64,000 nt of DNA from positions 62,001-126,000 of the forward strand of contig CAKOTU010000001.1 of the NCBI GenBank assembly GCA_934120265.1, written 5' to 3'. A program made the translations under genes and the position numbers. The stretch is from an uncultured Bacilli bacterium (GTDB lineage: Bacteria; Bacillota_I; Bacilli_A; RF39; UBA660). Below are positions 17,827 through 26,546 of this stretch, in pieces; the stretch's first letter is position 1, and every line of letters begins with the position of its first letter. Under the pieces are notes generated by a model that saw nothing but the letters and a program-made list of their open reading frames with translations, ran no database searches and was not told the DNA's origin.

Positions 17827-18676
17827 AACAAAACTTAGCATTGAGCTTGCTAAAAAATTAAATGGTGAAATTATAAATGCTGATAGTACTCAAGTCTTTA
17901 GGGGACTTGATATAGCTACTGCTAAAGTAACCAATGATGAAAAAGAAAATATTGTTCATCATTTGATTGATATAAAAAATATAACAGATGATTATACCGT
18001 TTATGATTATCAAAAAGATGCAAGAAACTGTATCGATGATATATTAAAAAGAGGTAAAACTCCTATCTTAGTTGGAGGAACAGGATTATATATAAAAGCT
18101 TGTTTATATGATTATAAATTTGATGAAGAAAACAAAAATACAAACGAGTATTTAGATTTTAGTAACGATGAATTATATGAAATGTTACTAAAGATAGATC
18201 CCAAAACCGAAATTCATAAAAATAATCGAAAAAGAGTAGTTAGAGCAATAAATTATTATAATGAAAATAAAAGACCATTAAGCTCTAAAGAAAAAACTGA
18301 TAAAGAATTATACGACACTATTTATATTGGATTAACAACAGATAGACAAATTTTATATGATCGTATAAATAAAAGAGTAGATATAATGATTGAAAATGGT
18401 TTATTAGAAGAGGCAAAAAAAATATATGAATCTAATATTCGTACTAAAGCTATTTTAACTCCGATTGGATATAAAGAATTGTTTCCTTATTTTTCACATG
18501 AAAAAAGTTTAGAAGAATGTATAGAATTAATTAAAAAAAATAGCAGAAGATACGCAAAAAGACAATATACTTGGTTTAATAATCAAATGAATATAAAATG
18601 GTTTAATACAGATTTTAATAATTTTGGTAATACTGTTATGGAAGTTGAAGAGTACATAAAAAATGTTAAGCACTAG
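17783..18676 (+). CDS. miaA: tRNA dimethylallyltransferase
   Basis: MiaA adds a dimethylallyl group to A37 of tRNAs reading UNN codons. The P-loop GPTAVGKTKLS lies at the N-terminus, followed by NADSTQVFRGLDIATAKV, the substrate motif LVGGTGLYIKA, and RRYAKRQYTWFNNQ near the end. 297 residues. I chose the ATG at 17783 behind GAGTGATGT. The start overlaps the previous gene by 44 bases. The 3' end overlaps rnj by 11 bases, convergent. Confidence 0.95.
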   Translation: MEKVIVIVGPTAVGKTKLSIELAKKLNGEIINADSTQVFRGLDIATAKVTNDEKENIVHHLIDIKNITDDYTVYDYQKDARNCIDDILKRGKTPILVGGTGLYIKACLYDYKFDEENKNTNEYLDFSNDELYEMLLKIDPKTEIHKNNRKRVVRAINYYNENKRPLSSKEKTDKELYDTIYIGLTTDRQILYDRINKRVDIMIENGLLEEAKKIYESNIRTKAILTPIGYKELFPYFSHEKSLEECIELIKKNSRRYAKRQYTWFNNQMNIKWFNTDFNNFGNTVMEVEEYIKNVKH

Positions 18677-18692
18677 TCTTAACATTTTTTTT
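18658..18692. terminator. Two-way terminator between miaA and rnj
   Basis: AAAAAATGTTAAG pairs with CTTAACATTTTTT across a 7-base loop. It contains the ends of both genes. Confidence 0.85.
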
Positions 18693-20354
18693 AATATCCA
18701 TTATAACGGGTAAGATAATTGGTTTTCTTCCAGTTTTTTCTAATATAGTGGCTGAAAGAGTAGTGATTATTTCAGATTTTATTTCATTATAATTTACATG
18801 ATTATTAATTTTAGAATTAATAGCACGTTTACTAACTTCTTCTAACTCTTTTAATAATTCAATATTATCATTTACTAAAACAAAACCACGTGTTGTTATA
18901 TTAGGATTTCCTAATAATTTATTTTGTTCTGTATCAATATTAGCAATAACAACAACAATACCATCACCAGACATAATCTTTCTATCTTTCATAACCGCAT
19001 TACTTACTTCACCAATACGATTACCATCTACATAAATATCTCCAGCTTGCACAGTACCCATTTTAGTAATTTTACCTTTTTTAATAGATAATACTTCACC
19101 ATTCTTCATAACGAAAGTATTTTCTCTTGGGATTCCACAATCAACAGCTATATCAGTATGTTTTTTTAACATTCTATATTCACCGTGAAAAGGCATAAAA
19201 TATTTAGGTTTTATTAAATGCAACATAAGTTTTAATTCTTCTTCGTTACCATGCCCAGAAGTATGTATATCACTAAGTGAAGTATTGGTGTAAACTTTTA
19301 CTCCTTGTAAATATAATTTGTTTATTGTTCTAGATATACTTAAAGCGTTTCCTGGAATAGCAGAAGAAGAGAATACTACTAAATCGTTTGGTTGTATTTT
19401 TATTTGTTTATGACTACCGTTAGCAATTCTACTCAAAGCGGCTAGTGGTTCACCTTGACTACCTGTGCAAAGTAAACATACTTTATTAGGAGGAAGATGA
19501 TTTGCTTCATCTGGTGTTACAAACATCTCTTTACCCTTGATATATCCACCTTCGATAGAAATCTCAATATTATTATCCATGCTTCTTCCAAATACAGCAA
19601 TCTTACGATCGTGTCTTTTACATGTTTCAACAATATGTTTTAAACGATATATATTAGATGCAAATGTTGCAATAATAATTCTTCCTTGATGTCTATCAAA
19701 AATTTCTGATAGAGCTTCATCAACTTTTGATTCACTTGCACTCATACCAGGGCTTAAAGCATTAGTACTATCACTTAAAAGTAAAGTGACTCCTTTTTCT
19801 CCAATACGTGCCATTTTATGTAAATTAGCCATTGGACCAATTGGTGTAAAATCAAATTTAAAATCTCCGGTTGTAACAATAGTTCCATTAGGAGTATGGA
19901 TACATATTCCATGAGAATCAGGAATAGAGTGAGTAGTTCTAAAGAATTCTACTTCCATAGTCTTAAACTTAACTCTAGTATCTTCTGTATATACTTTTAA
20001 ATTATCGTATCTAATATTTCGATCTTCTAATTTTCTTCTGATTAAACCAGCAGCTTGATTTGGTGCATATATCACCGGAATATTTACTGCTTGTAATAAA
20101 AATGGTATACCACCAATATGATCTTCATGCCCGTGAGTTATAAATAAACCCTTAATCTTATGTTCATTTTTCTTTAAAAAAGTAAAATCAGGAATAACAT
20201 AATCAACGCCTAGTACTTCTCCTTGTGGAAAAATTATACCAGCATCAGTTATAATAATTTCATTACCCGTCATAACACAATACATGTTTTTCCCAACTTC
20301 GCCAAGTCCACCTAAAGCAAATACTTTAGTGTCTGACTCATCAAAAAATTTCAT
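18666..20354 (-). CDS. rnj: Ribonuclease J
   Basis: A metallo-beta-lactamase/beta-CASP ribonuclease with 5'-3' exonuclease and endonuclease activity in mRNA decay and rRNA maturation. The zinc motif FITHGHEDHIGG gives His74, His76, Asp78 and His79. The beta-CASP motifs SDSTN and ATFASNIYR, and the later SGHGNEEELK, are visible. 562 residues, the usual length. AGGAGAATT precedes the ATG. RNase Y is also in this window, so both Gram-positive decay nucleases are present. Whether this is J1 or J2 is unclear. Confidence 0.94.
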   Translation of the reverse strand: MKFFDESDTKVFALGGLGEVGKNMYCVMTGNEIIITDAGIIFPQGEVLGVDYVIPDFTFLKKNEHKIKGLFITHGHEDHIGGIPFLLQAVNIPVIYAPNQAAGLIRRKLEDRNIRYDNLKVYTEDTRVKFKTMEVEFFRTTHSIPDSHGICIHTPNGTIVTTGDFKFDFTPIGPMANLHKMARIGEKGVTLLLSDSTNALSPGMSASESKVDEALSEIFDRHQGRIIIATFASNIYRLKHIVETCKRHDRKIAVFGRSMDNNIEISIEGGYIKGKEMFVTPDEANHLPPNKVCLLCTGSQGEPLAALSRIANGSHKQIKIQPNDLVVFSSSAIPGNALSISRTINKLYLQGVKVYTNTSLSDIHTSGHGNEEELKLMLHLIKPKYFMPFHGEYRMLKKHTDIAVDCGIPRENTFVMKNGEVLSIKKGKITKMGTVQAGDIYVDGNRIGEVSNAVMKDRKIMSGDGIVVVIANIDTEQNKLLGNPNITTRGFVLVNDNIELLKELEEVSKRAINSKINNHVNYNEIKSEIITTLSATILEKTGRKPIILPVIMDIKKNVKTSA

Positions 20355-20432
20355 AAATTCTCCTTTCTTTTTTTTATTAACAAAAAATTTGACTTAATAA
20401 TTATACCTTTTTTTTTGAAATTTGTCTACTAT

Positions 20433-20461
20433 TTGACAAAAATAATATTTTGGTATATAAT
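20433..20461 (+). promoter_or_regulatory. Consensus sigma-A promoter
   Basis: TTGACA at 20433-20438 and TATAAT at 20456-20461 with a 17-base spacer, a perfect match. It drives the membrane protein gene starting at 20489. Confidence 0.85.
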
Positions 20462-20488
20462 ACGCAGTACCTAAGGGGGAATGTGTAT

Positions 20489-21124
20489 ATGAAATATAGT
20501 ATTGAAGGAATTGAAAAGTCAAGAGTTATTAAGTCTACTCAAATTATAAACAAAAAGGCTTACGGTCGTGCTATTATCGTTAATTATTTAGATGGTTCAC
20601 AAGATGTTTTTGATTTAAATGAAGAAAATCTAAAGAAAATTGAGGAAATTGCTGAAGAACAAGGTAAAAGATTTGTTTCAAAAAAAGGGAAAGCTTTAAA
20701 GCCTTGGAAAATTATTTTAAATATTTGTTTAATGCTTTTAGGCATAATGCTAGTATGTTTAGCATCATCACTTATTGTTGAAGGAGCTACACTAGTTAGT
20801 GCTATAGCAGGATTAACATCGGTATCATTAGGATTAATGGCAGGTATTTCTGCTATTAGTGCTAAAAGTAAGGAAAAATATATAAAGAAGTATCAATTAT
20901 ATTTTGAACAAGTTAAAGATAAATTAAACGATTATCAACAAATATTAGAAAAAGAAAAGCAATTACTTAACCAAAAGAATAATGAACCAGTTAAATTAAA
21001 TAGTATTTTAGACTTAGATAGTATATCATTATCACAAGTAGAAAGTATTAACGAAAAAGTAGATCGTTACTATAAGGTTGATAAGCAAAAAGTAAAAAAA
21101 TTAGAAAACCCTAGTTTCCACTAG
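20489..21124 (+). CDS. Two-helix membrane protein with C-terminal coiled coil, unknown function
   Basis: 211 residues: a soluble N-terminal region, two adjacent membrane helices (about 73-95 and 99-124) and a Lys/Gln-rich coiled-coil tail. I cannot assign a family. A perfect consensus promoter and the site AAGGGGGA suggest strong expression. The ATG at 20489 is chosen from the position of that site; the longer open frame from 20450 would start inside the promoter. A terminator separates it from ftsY. Confidence 0.75.
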   Translation: MKYSIEGIEKSRVIKSTQIINKKAYGRAIIVNYLDGSQDVFDLNEENLKKIEEIAEEQGKRFVSKKGKALKPWKIILNICLMLLGIMLVCLASSLIVEGATLVSAIAGLTSVSLGLMAGISAISAKSKEKYIKKYQLYFEQVKDKLNDYQQILEKEKQLLNQKNNEPVKLNSILDLDSISLSQVESINEKVDRYYKVDKQKVKKLENPSFH

Positions 21125-21138
21125 AGTTTTTCTTTTTT
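21105..21138 (+). terminator. Terminator before ftsY
   Basis: AAAACCCTAGT pairs with ACTAGAGTTTT apart from one C/A mismatch, followed by a T-run. Confidence 0.7.
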
Positions 21139-21179
21139 TTAGTGTAAAATGTAATTAGAAACTACAAAGGATGTGGCAT

Positions 21180-22175
21180 ATGGGATTATTTGATAAATTT
21201 AAAAATATTTTTACTGGAAATAAAGAAGAAAAAAAAGATTTAGATTTATATACAAGTGGATTAGAAAAAACAAGAAAAGAATTTGTTTCTAAGCTAACAA
21301 TTTTAAATCACAAATATACAAAAGTAGATGATAGTTACTTTGATGAATTAGAAGAAATATTAATTATGGCTGATATTGGTGTTAATACAGTTATGAATCT
21401 AATTGATAAATTAAGAACTAGAGTAAAAAAGGAACATATCGAAGATACAAAAGATTTGATGGAAGTAATTGTAGATGAGATGTTTATAATTTATGTTAAT
21501 AATAATATTATTGTCAATAAGATAAATAAAGCCAGTGAAGGTCCAACAGTTGTACTTTTTGTTGGTGTTAATGGTGTAGGTAAAACTACAACTATTGGTA
21601 AGATTGCTAATAAATTAAAGAATGATGGCAATAAAGTTCTCTTAGTTGCTGGTGATACTTTTAGAGCTGGTGCAGTTGAGCAACTAGAAGAATGGGGAAC
21701 TAGAGTAGGATGTAAAGTAGTGTCTAAGATGGATGCTGATCCTGCTAGTGTTGTTTATGATGGACTTACAGAGGCTGTAAAAGAAAACTATGATTATGTT
21801 TTAATCGATACTGCTGGTAGACTTCAAAATAAAGTTAACTTAATGAATGAGCTAGAAAAGATAAATAAAGTAATTGGTAAGATTATACCTGGTGCACCTC
21901 ATGAGACATTACTTGTAATAGATGCAACTACTGGACAAAATGGTATAAGTCAAGCTAAGAGTTTTAAAGAAGTAACTAATATTACAGGAATTGTTTTAAC
22001 AAAATTAGATGGTACTGCAAAAGGTGGAATAGTTTTGGCAATTAAGGATGAAGTTGATATTCCAGTTAAATTTGTAGGGTTAGGTGAACAAAAAGGTGAT
22101 ATTAGAGTATTTGATATAGAAAAATATATTTATGGATTATTTAAAGATATGGAGGAAGAATATGGAAAAGAATAA
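21180..22175 (+). CDS. ftsY: Signal recognition particle receptor FtsY
   Basis: The GTPase that docks SRP-ribosome complexes at the membrane. An NG domain without a long acidic A domain: P-loop GVNGVGKT at 129-136, then DTFRAGAVEQL, DTAGRLQNKVNLMNEL, and TKLDGTAKGG near the end. 331 residues from the ATG at 21180, spaced 9 bases from AAAGG. It overlaps the next gene by 14 bases. The usual Bacilli order is ftsY-ylxM-ffh; here ffh is missing from the cluster. Confidence 0.97.
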   Translation: MGLFDKFKNIFTGNKEEKKDLDLYTSGLEKTRKEFVSKLTILNHKYTKVDDSYFDELEEILIMADIGVNTVMNLIDKLRTRVKKEHIEDTKDLMEVIVDEMFIIYVNNNIIVNKINKASEGPTVVLFVGVNGVGKTTTIGKIANKLKNDGNKVLLVAGDTFRAGAVEQLEEWGTRVGCKVVSKMDADPASVVYDGLTEAVKENYDYVLIDTAGRLQNKVNLMNELEKINKVIGKIIPGAPHETLLVIDATTGQNGISQAKSFKEVTNITGIVLTKLDGTAKGGIVLAIKDEVDIPVKFVGLGEQKGDIRVFDIEKYIYGLFKDMEEEYGKE

Positions 22176-22464
22176 TAAGAAAAAAGAAGTAAATAAAAAT
22201 GATTTAGCAATGAAAGATTTTATGGTTAACCAAGTAGGGTTACTTGTAGAATGTACTTTTGTTTTATTTGCAATAGCTGCTGGAATAGCTACTATTTTTG
22301 AAGGTGAAATGTTAGTTATATTTGAACTTTTAATGGGATTTACATTATTAACGATGGCTTATAATAACTTAAAAGTTTATAAGAAAAAAATGTTTACAAT
22401 TCCTTATTTTTTAGGAGCTGCTATAGCTTTCTTTGCTGCGCTTGAAATAATTTTAGGATTCTGA
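22162..22464 (+). CDS. Small membrane protein between ftsY and ylxM
   Basis: 100 residues with a charged N-terminus and three hydrophobic stretches (about 24-42, 46-64 and 76-98). The start lies inside ftsY behind GGAGGAAGA, which implies coupled translation. The ylxM-like gene follows directly. Its family is unknown; context hints at membrane targeting or a lineage-specific protein in the SRP operon. Confidence 0.7.
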   Translation: MEKNNKKKEVNKNDLAMKDFMVNQVGLLVECTFVLFAIAAGIATIFEGEMLVIFELLMGFTLLTMAYNNLKVYKKKMFTIPYFLGAAIAFFAALEIILGF

Positions 22465-22465
22465 T

Positions 22466-22759
22466 ATGGAAGAGAATATTTATTTAACAAAATTATTTGA
22501 TTATTATGGCTGTTTATTAACTGATAAACAGCAACAATATTTTACTGATTATTATATGGAAAATTTAAGTATAACAGAAATTAGTAAGAATAATAGCGTT
22601 AGTAGAAATGCGGCTTACAAACAAATAAAGGATGCAGAAAGTAACTTGCTTAATTATGAAAGCAAGTTGCACTTAGCTGAAAAAGAAATTAAAATAAAAG
22701 AATTACTAAATGGTATAAGTGAAAAAGAAATAAAAGAAGAAATATTAGATTTAATATAA
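22466..22759 (+). CDS. ylxM: YlxM-like helix-turn-helix protein (UPF0122)
   Basis: 97 residues, the sigma-70 region-4-like family normally encoded between ftsY and ffh and linked to the SRP. Family features are LFDYYGCLLTDKQQQYFTDYY, then a helix-turn-helix, NLSITEISKNNSVSRNAAYKQI. It starts 2 bases after the preceding stop, with AGGA upstream. The gene that follows is a HerA-type ATPase, where ffh would be expected. Confidence 0.9.
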   Translation: MEENIYLTKLFDYYGCLLTDKQQQYFTDYYMENLSITEISKNNSVSRNAAYKQIKDAESNLLNYESKLHLAEKEIKIKELLNGISEKEIKEEILDLI

Positions 22760-22771
22760 AAGGGTGATATT

Positions 22772-24535
22772 ATGTTGGGTAAAGTAGTGTATGTTAGCGA
22801 CAACGAAGTGCATGTAAGAGTACCAGAAGGATCTAATCTGGTAACAAACATTATTAATATACATGTTATTTTAGAAGATGAACAAAAGAGAGTAGTAGGA
22901 GAAGTTGTTGATATAACTGGTAATTTAATTAAAATTGGATTACTGGGTGAATATGTTGGTGATATTTTTTATACAGGTGTTATTAGAAAACCAACTTTAA
23001 ATGCTAAAATTAGAATTATCAATAATAGTGAATTATCAGAAATCACAGGAAAAAATGATATTGATAGTTTTTCACTAGGCGTTAGTCCCCTATATAACAA
23101 TTACCCTGTTTATGGTAATATTAATAAATTATTTAGTAATCACCTTGCTATTTTTGGTAATAGTGGTAGTGGTAAATCGTGCGGTGTTGCTAGAATACTT
23201 CAAAATTTATTTTTAAATAAAAATATATTACCGTATAAAGCTAATTTTTTAATATTTGATGCATATGGAGAATACCATACAGCATTTAAAGATATTGACA
23301 AGATAAATCCTAATTATCATTTTAAATACTATACAACAAATAAACGTGATAACAGTGGAGAAAAGCTTCGTATTCCAATTTATTTGTTTGATATTAATGA
23401 TATGGCATTACTTTTGTCGGCAACGGAGCATTCTCAACTTCCAATTATTGAAAAGATGTTAAAAATAGTTAATATTTTTGCTTCTAATAATGAAGTTTCT
23501 CTTGCATATAAAAATCATCTAATTGCAAAAGCTATTATAAATATTTTATATACTAATCAGACTTCTGCGTCTAAGAGAAATGATGCGTTTGCAATAATTG
23601 CTACTTGTTCAACACCACAGTTTAATTTAAATGCCCCAGTTCAGGGATTAGGCTATACTCGTAAATTTAGAGATTGTTTTATGATTGACAGCAACGGTAA
23701 TTTTTCTGAAAGTAACCTACTTATGGAATATTTATCAAGCTTTGTAAGAGATGAATATGATAATTTAGATATCAGGGGAAAAAGTTTTTATACATTTAAA
23801 GATCTAGAAAAAGCTTTGGAGTTTACTTTGATTTCTGAAGGTATGTTACATAATGAAAAAGTATATAGTGATGCAATAACATTAAAAGTAAGACTTCATT
23901 CTTTAGTTATTGGAGAATATAGTCAATATTTTGAATATAATAGATTTATTTCTGCACAAGAATTTATATCAAATATCATGTCTTATAATGGAAATGGAAA
24001 GGCCCAGATAGTTAATTTTAATTTTGAGGATGTAGATGATTGGTTTGCCAAAGTTATAACTAAATTTATGGTTAAATTATTGTTTGAGTTTTCTAAAAAC
24101 TTAAATAATCGTGCTTCTGTTCCATTTAATATTTTCTTAGAAGAGGCTCATCGTTATGTTCAAAAAGACAATGACCAATATTTACTTGGCTATAATATCT
24201 TTGAAAGAGTAGCTAAAGAAGGAAGAAAATATGGAATTATATTGAATTTAATTTCACAGAGACCTGTTGAACTTTCTGAGACAGTAATATCTCAAGTTTC
24301 CAATTTTTTAATTTTTAAATTAACACATCCGGTTGATATTGATTACATGAAAAAGATGTTACCAAATATTAATGCTAATATAATTGAAAAACAAAAGAGC
24401 TTACAAGCGGGTACTTGTGTAGCGTTTGGTAATGCTTTTAAAGTGCCTATTATAGTTCACTTTGAAATGCCTAATCCAGCACCTCAAAGTGGTAATTGTA
24501 ACGTTGTTTCAAACTGGCAAATAAAAAGTGAGTAA
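22772..24535 (+). CDS. HerA-type DNA translocase/ATPase
   Basis: 587 residues. The N-terminal beta-rich region (about 1-100) fits the HAS-barrel domain. Walker A, GNSGSGKS, is at 129-136, Walker B is FNIFLEEAHRYV, and SQRPVELSETVISQVSNF holds the conserved sensor and Arg. HerA family ATPases pump DNA with the nuclease NurA in archaea, or work with SIR2, DUF4297 and similar effectors in bacterial phage defence. No such partner is adjacent here. GGGTGATATT precedes the ATG, and the gene appears to be the last in the ftsY operon. The role is unknown. Confidence 0.85.
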   Translation: MLGKVVYVSDNEVHVRVPEGSNLVTNIINIHVILEDEQKRVVGEVVDITGNLIKIGLLGEYVGDIFYTGVIRKPTLNAKIRIINNSELSEITGKNDIDSFSLGVSPLYNNYPVYGNINKLFSNHLAIFGNSGSGKSCGVARILQNLFLNKNILPYKANFLIFDAYGEYHTAFKDIDKINPNYHFKYYTTNKRDNSGEKLRIPIYLFDINDMALLLSATEHSQLPIIEKMLKIVNIFASNNEVSLAYKNHLIAKAIINILYTNQTSASKRNDAFAIIATCSTPQFNLNAPVQGLGYTRKFRDCFMIDSNGNFSESNLLMEYLSSFVRDEYDNLDIRGKSFYTFKDLEKALEFTLISEGMLHNEKVYSDAITLKVRLHSLVIGEYSQYFEYNRFISAQEFISNIMSYNGNGKAQIVNFNFEDVDDWFAKVITKFMVKLLFEFSKNLNNRASVPFNIFLEEAHRYVQKDNDQYLLGYNIFERVAKEGRKYGIILNLISQRPVELSETVISQVSNFLIFKLTHPVDIDYMKKMLPNINANIIEKQKSLQAGTCVAFGNAFKVPIIVHFEMPNPAPQSGNCNVVSNWQIKSE

Positions 24536-24547
24536 TCACTTTTTTTC
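24523..24547 (+). terminator. Terminator of the ftsY-ylxM-herA operon
   Basis: AAAAAGTGA pairs with TCACTTTTT over a 4-base loop, followed by further T. Confidence 0.85.
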
Positions 24548-24576
24548 TTGACATATTTTCAAATAAACATTACAAT
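24548..24576 (+). promoter_or_regulatory. Sigma-A promoter of rny
   Basis: TTGACA at 24548-24553 and TACAAT at 24571-24576, spacer 17. Confidence 0.75.
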
Positions 24577-24623
24577 GGTAATAGGGTGAATAATATTCAC
24601 TGAGTAGGAAATGGAGGAATAAA

Positions 24624-26177
24624 ATGAATAATATATCATTCTCCATTTTGCTAGTTTTAATTGGTCTTTTTGTAGGCGTTGTAGTATCGCTTATAATTAA
24701 TTATATTAGAGGTAATCTAGTAGCTAAAAAAGTTGAAAAAATGCTAGAAAAAGCAAAAAAAGATGCAGATAAAATAAAAAGAGATTATATTTTGGAAGCT
24801 AAAGAAGAATCACATAAATTAAAAATTGAAACAGATAAAGAAATAAAAGAAAAAAAAGCTGAAATAAGAGAATCGGAAGAACGTTTACTAACACGTGAAA
24901 ATAATATGGATAGACGTGATCAAACATTACAAAATCGTGAGCAAATGTTAGAAGAAAAAGAAAATAATATAATTAACAAACAAAAAGAACTCCAAAAAGA
25001 ACAAGTGGAAGTGGAAGAAATAAAGAAACAACAAATTGATTTATTAGATAAAATTGCGGGATATTCTAAAAATCAAGCTAGAGAAATGGTACTAAAAAAA
25101 GTAGAAGAAATGATGAATTTAGAAATAGCCGCATATATTAAAGACCGTGAGGCACAAGCTAAATTAGAAGTTGATAAGAAAGCTAAAAGTTTATTAGTTT
25201 CTAGTATGCAAAAGTATGCTAGTGATGTAGCTGGAGAACAAACTGTAACAGTTGTAAATTTACCAAATGATGATATGAAAGGCCGCATCATTGGTAGAGA
25301 AGGAAGAAATATTCGTACAATTGAAGCTGTAACTGGTGTTGATTTAATAATTGATGATACACCTGAAGCTATAGTTCTTTCTAGTTTTGATCCTTTAAGA
25401 AGAGAAATAGCTCGTGTTACAATTGAAACATTAATTAAAGATGGTAGAATTCATCCAACTAGAATTGAAGAGTTATATGATAAGGTTAGCCAAGATATGA
25501 AAGCTAAAATATTAGAATATGGAGAAGAAGCTTTATTCGAATTAGGAATAACAAAAATGGATCCAGAACTTGTAGAAATTTTAGGTAAACTTCATTTCAG
25601 AACAAGCTTTGGTCAAAATGCTTTGAAGCATTCAATAGAAGTTGCTAATTTAGCTGGTATAATGGCTTCAGAATTAGGAGAAAATGTTACTTTAGCAAAA
25701 CGTGCAGGATTACTTCACGATATTGGTAAAGCAATAGATCATGAAGTTGAAGGTAGTCATGTTACTATAGGAGCAGAAATTGCTACAAGATTTAAAGAAA
25801 ACGAAGTTGTAATTAACGCTATTGAATCACACCATGGGGATACAGCTCCAACTCATGTTATTTCTGAATTAGTTGCTATTGCAGATGCACTTTCCGCATC
25901 TCGCCCTGGAGCTCGTAATGATTCATTAGAAAACTATGTTAAGAGACTTCAAGATTTAGAAGCTATTGCTAAGGATATTGATGGAGTTGAAAAAACATTT
26001 GCTGTTCAAGCAGGTCGTGAACTTAGAGTAGTAGTAGAACCTAAAAAAGTAGATGACTTAACAAGTTACAAGATAGCTCGTGATATTAAAAATAAGATTG
26101 AAGAGACACTTCAATATCCTGGAACTATTAAAGTAACTGTTATAAGAGAAACTAGAGCTATAGAAGAAGCAAAATAA
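24624..26177 (+). CDS. rny: Ribonuclease Y
   Basis: Membrane-bound endoribonuclease that starts mRNA decay. An N-terminal helix (about 5-27), a long coiled coil (about 35-150), a KH domain with [12 protein letters not shown] (from residue 220) and an HD domain with [12 protein letters not shown] and ESHHGD. 517 residues, as in the family. ATGGAGGAA precedes the ATG. It ends in a strong terminator. Confidence 0.97.
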   Translation: MNNISFSILLVLIGLFVGVVVSLIINYIRGNLVAKKVEKMLEKAKKDADKIKRDYILEAKEESHKLKIETDKEIKEKKAEIRESEERLLTRENNMDRRDQTLQNREQMLEEKENNIINKQKELQKEQVEVEEIKKQQIDLLDKIAGYSKNQAREMVLKKVEEMMNLEIAAYIKDREAQAKLEVDKKAKSLLVSSMQKYASDVAGEQTVTVVNLPNDDMKGRIIGREGRNIRTIEAVTGVDLIIDDTPEAIVLSSFDPLRREIARVTIETLIKDGRIHPTRIEELYDKVSQDMKAKILEYGEEALFELGITKMDPELVEILGKLHFRTSFGQNALKHSIEVANLAGIMASELGENVTLAKRAGLLHDIGKAIDHEVEGSHVTIGAEIATRFKENEVVINAIESHHGDTAPTHVISELVAIADALSASRPGARNDSLENYVKRLQDLEAIAKDIDGVEKTFAVQAGRELRVVVEPKKVDDLTSYKIARDIKNKIEETLQYPGTIKVTVIRETRAIEEAK

Positions 26178-26191
26178 TGCTTCTTTTTTTT
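26165..26191 (+). terminator. Terminator of rny
   Basis: AGAAGCA pairs with TGCTTCT, followed by T8. It overlaps the last codons of rny. Confidence 0.85.
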
Positions 26192-26196
26192 GCAAC

Positions 26197-26222
26197 AAAA
26201 AACCACACTTTATGGTGCGGTT
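26197..26222 (-). terminator. Terminator of the Tyr-rich coat-like gene
   Basis: On the minus strand AACCGCAC pairs with GTGTGGTT (one G-U pair), followed by a T-run. Confidence 0.7.
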
Positions 26223-26242
26223 GAGATTTCAATTTCAACTTT

Positions 26243-26494
26243 TTAGTAGTATCTATAGTATGGTTGGTAGTAAGGTGGGTAGTAGTAGTTATTGTAATAA
26301 TAAGGCGGTCTGTTGTTGTTATACCCACCAAAGAATGCTGGAGCAATAGCTGCTCCTGTAACTCCTCCTAGTAAAAAAGGAAAAGCAAATCCTCCTACAA
26401 ATCTATCATCACCTTTATTTGGCATTGACATAAAACCTTGGTTGATATTTGGTCGATAATTGTTGACTGGAAAATATGAATTTTGTGTATACAT
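26243..26494 (-). CDS. Tyr-rich small protein, possibly a spore coat protein
   Basis: 83 residues. The N-terminus MYTQNSYFPVNNYRPN, a Gly-rich hydrophobic centre (GGFAFPFLLGG) and a Tyr/Pro/Asn-rich tail with PPYYYNNYYYPP resemble small coat or surface proteins of spore formers, whose Tyr-rich tails can be crosslinked. No defined family is assigned. AAAGGAGAATTTTT precedes the ATG at 26494; upstream codons in the frame lie beyond that site. A sigma-K-like promoter precedes it. Confidence 0.65.
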   Translation of the reverse strand: MYTQNSYFPVNNYRPNINQGFMSMPNKGDDRFVGGFAFPFLLGGVTGAAIAPAFFGGYNNNRPPYYYNNYYYPPYYQPYYRYY

Positions 26495-26510
26495 AAAAAT
26501 TCTCCTTTCA

Positions 26511-26539
26511 TAATATAGTATGATATAAAGAAAAATAGG
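26511..26539 (-). promoter_or_regulatory. Candidate sigma-K-type promoter of the coat-like gene
   Basis: On the minus strand an AC dinucleotide is followed after 16 bases by CATACTATA, matching the Bacillus sigma-K pattern AC-N16/17-CATANNNTA. The motif is short, so chance remains possible; the downstream coat-like gene adds weight. Confidence 0.4.
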
Positions 26540-26546
26540 TGATAAT

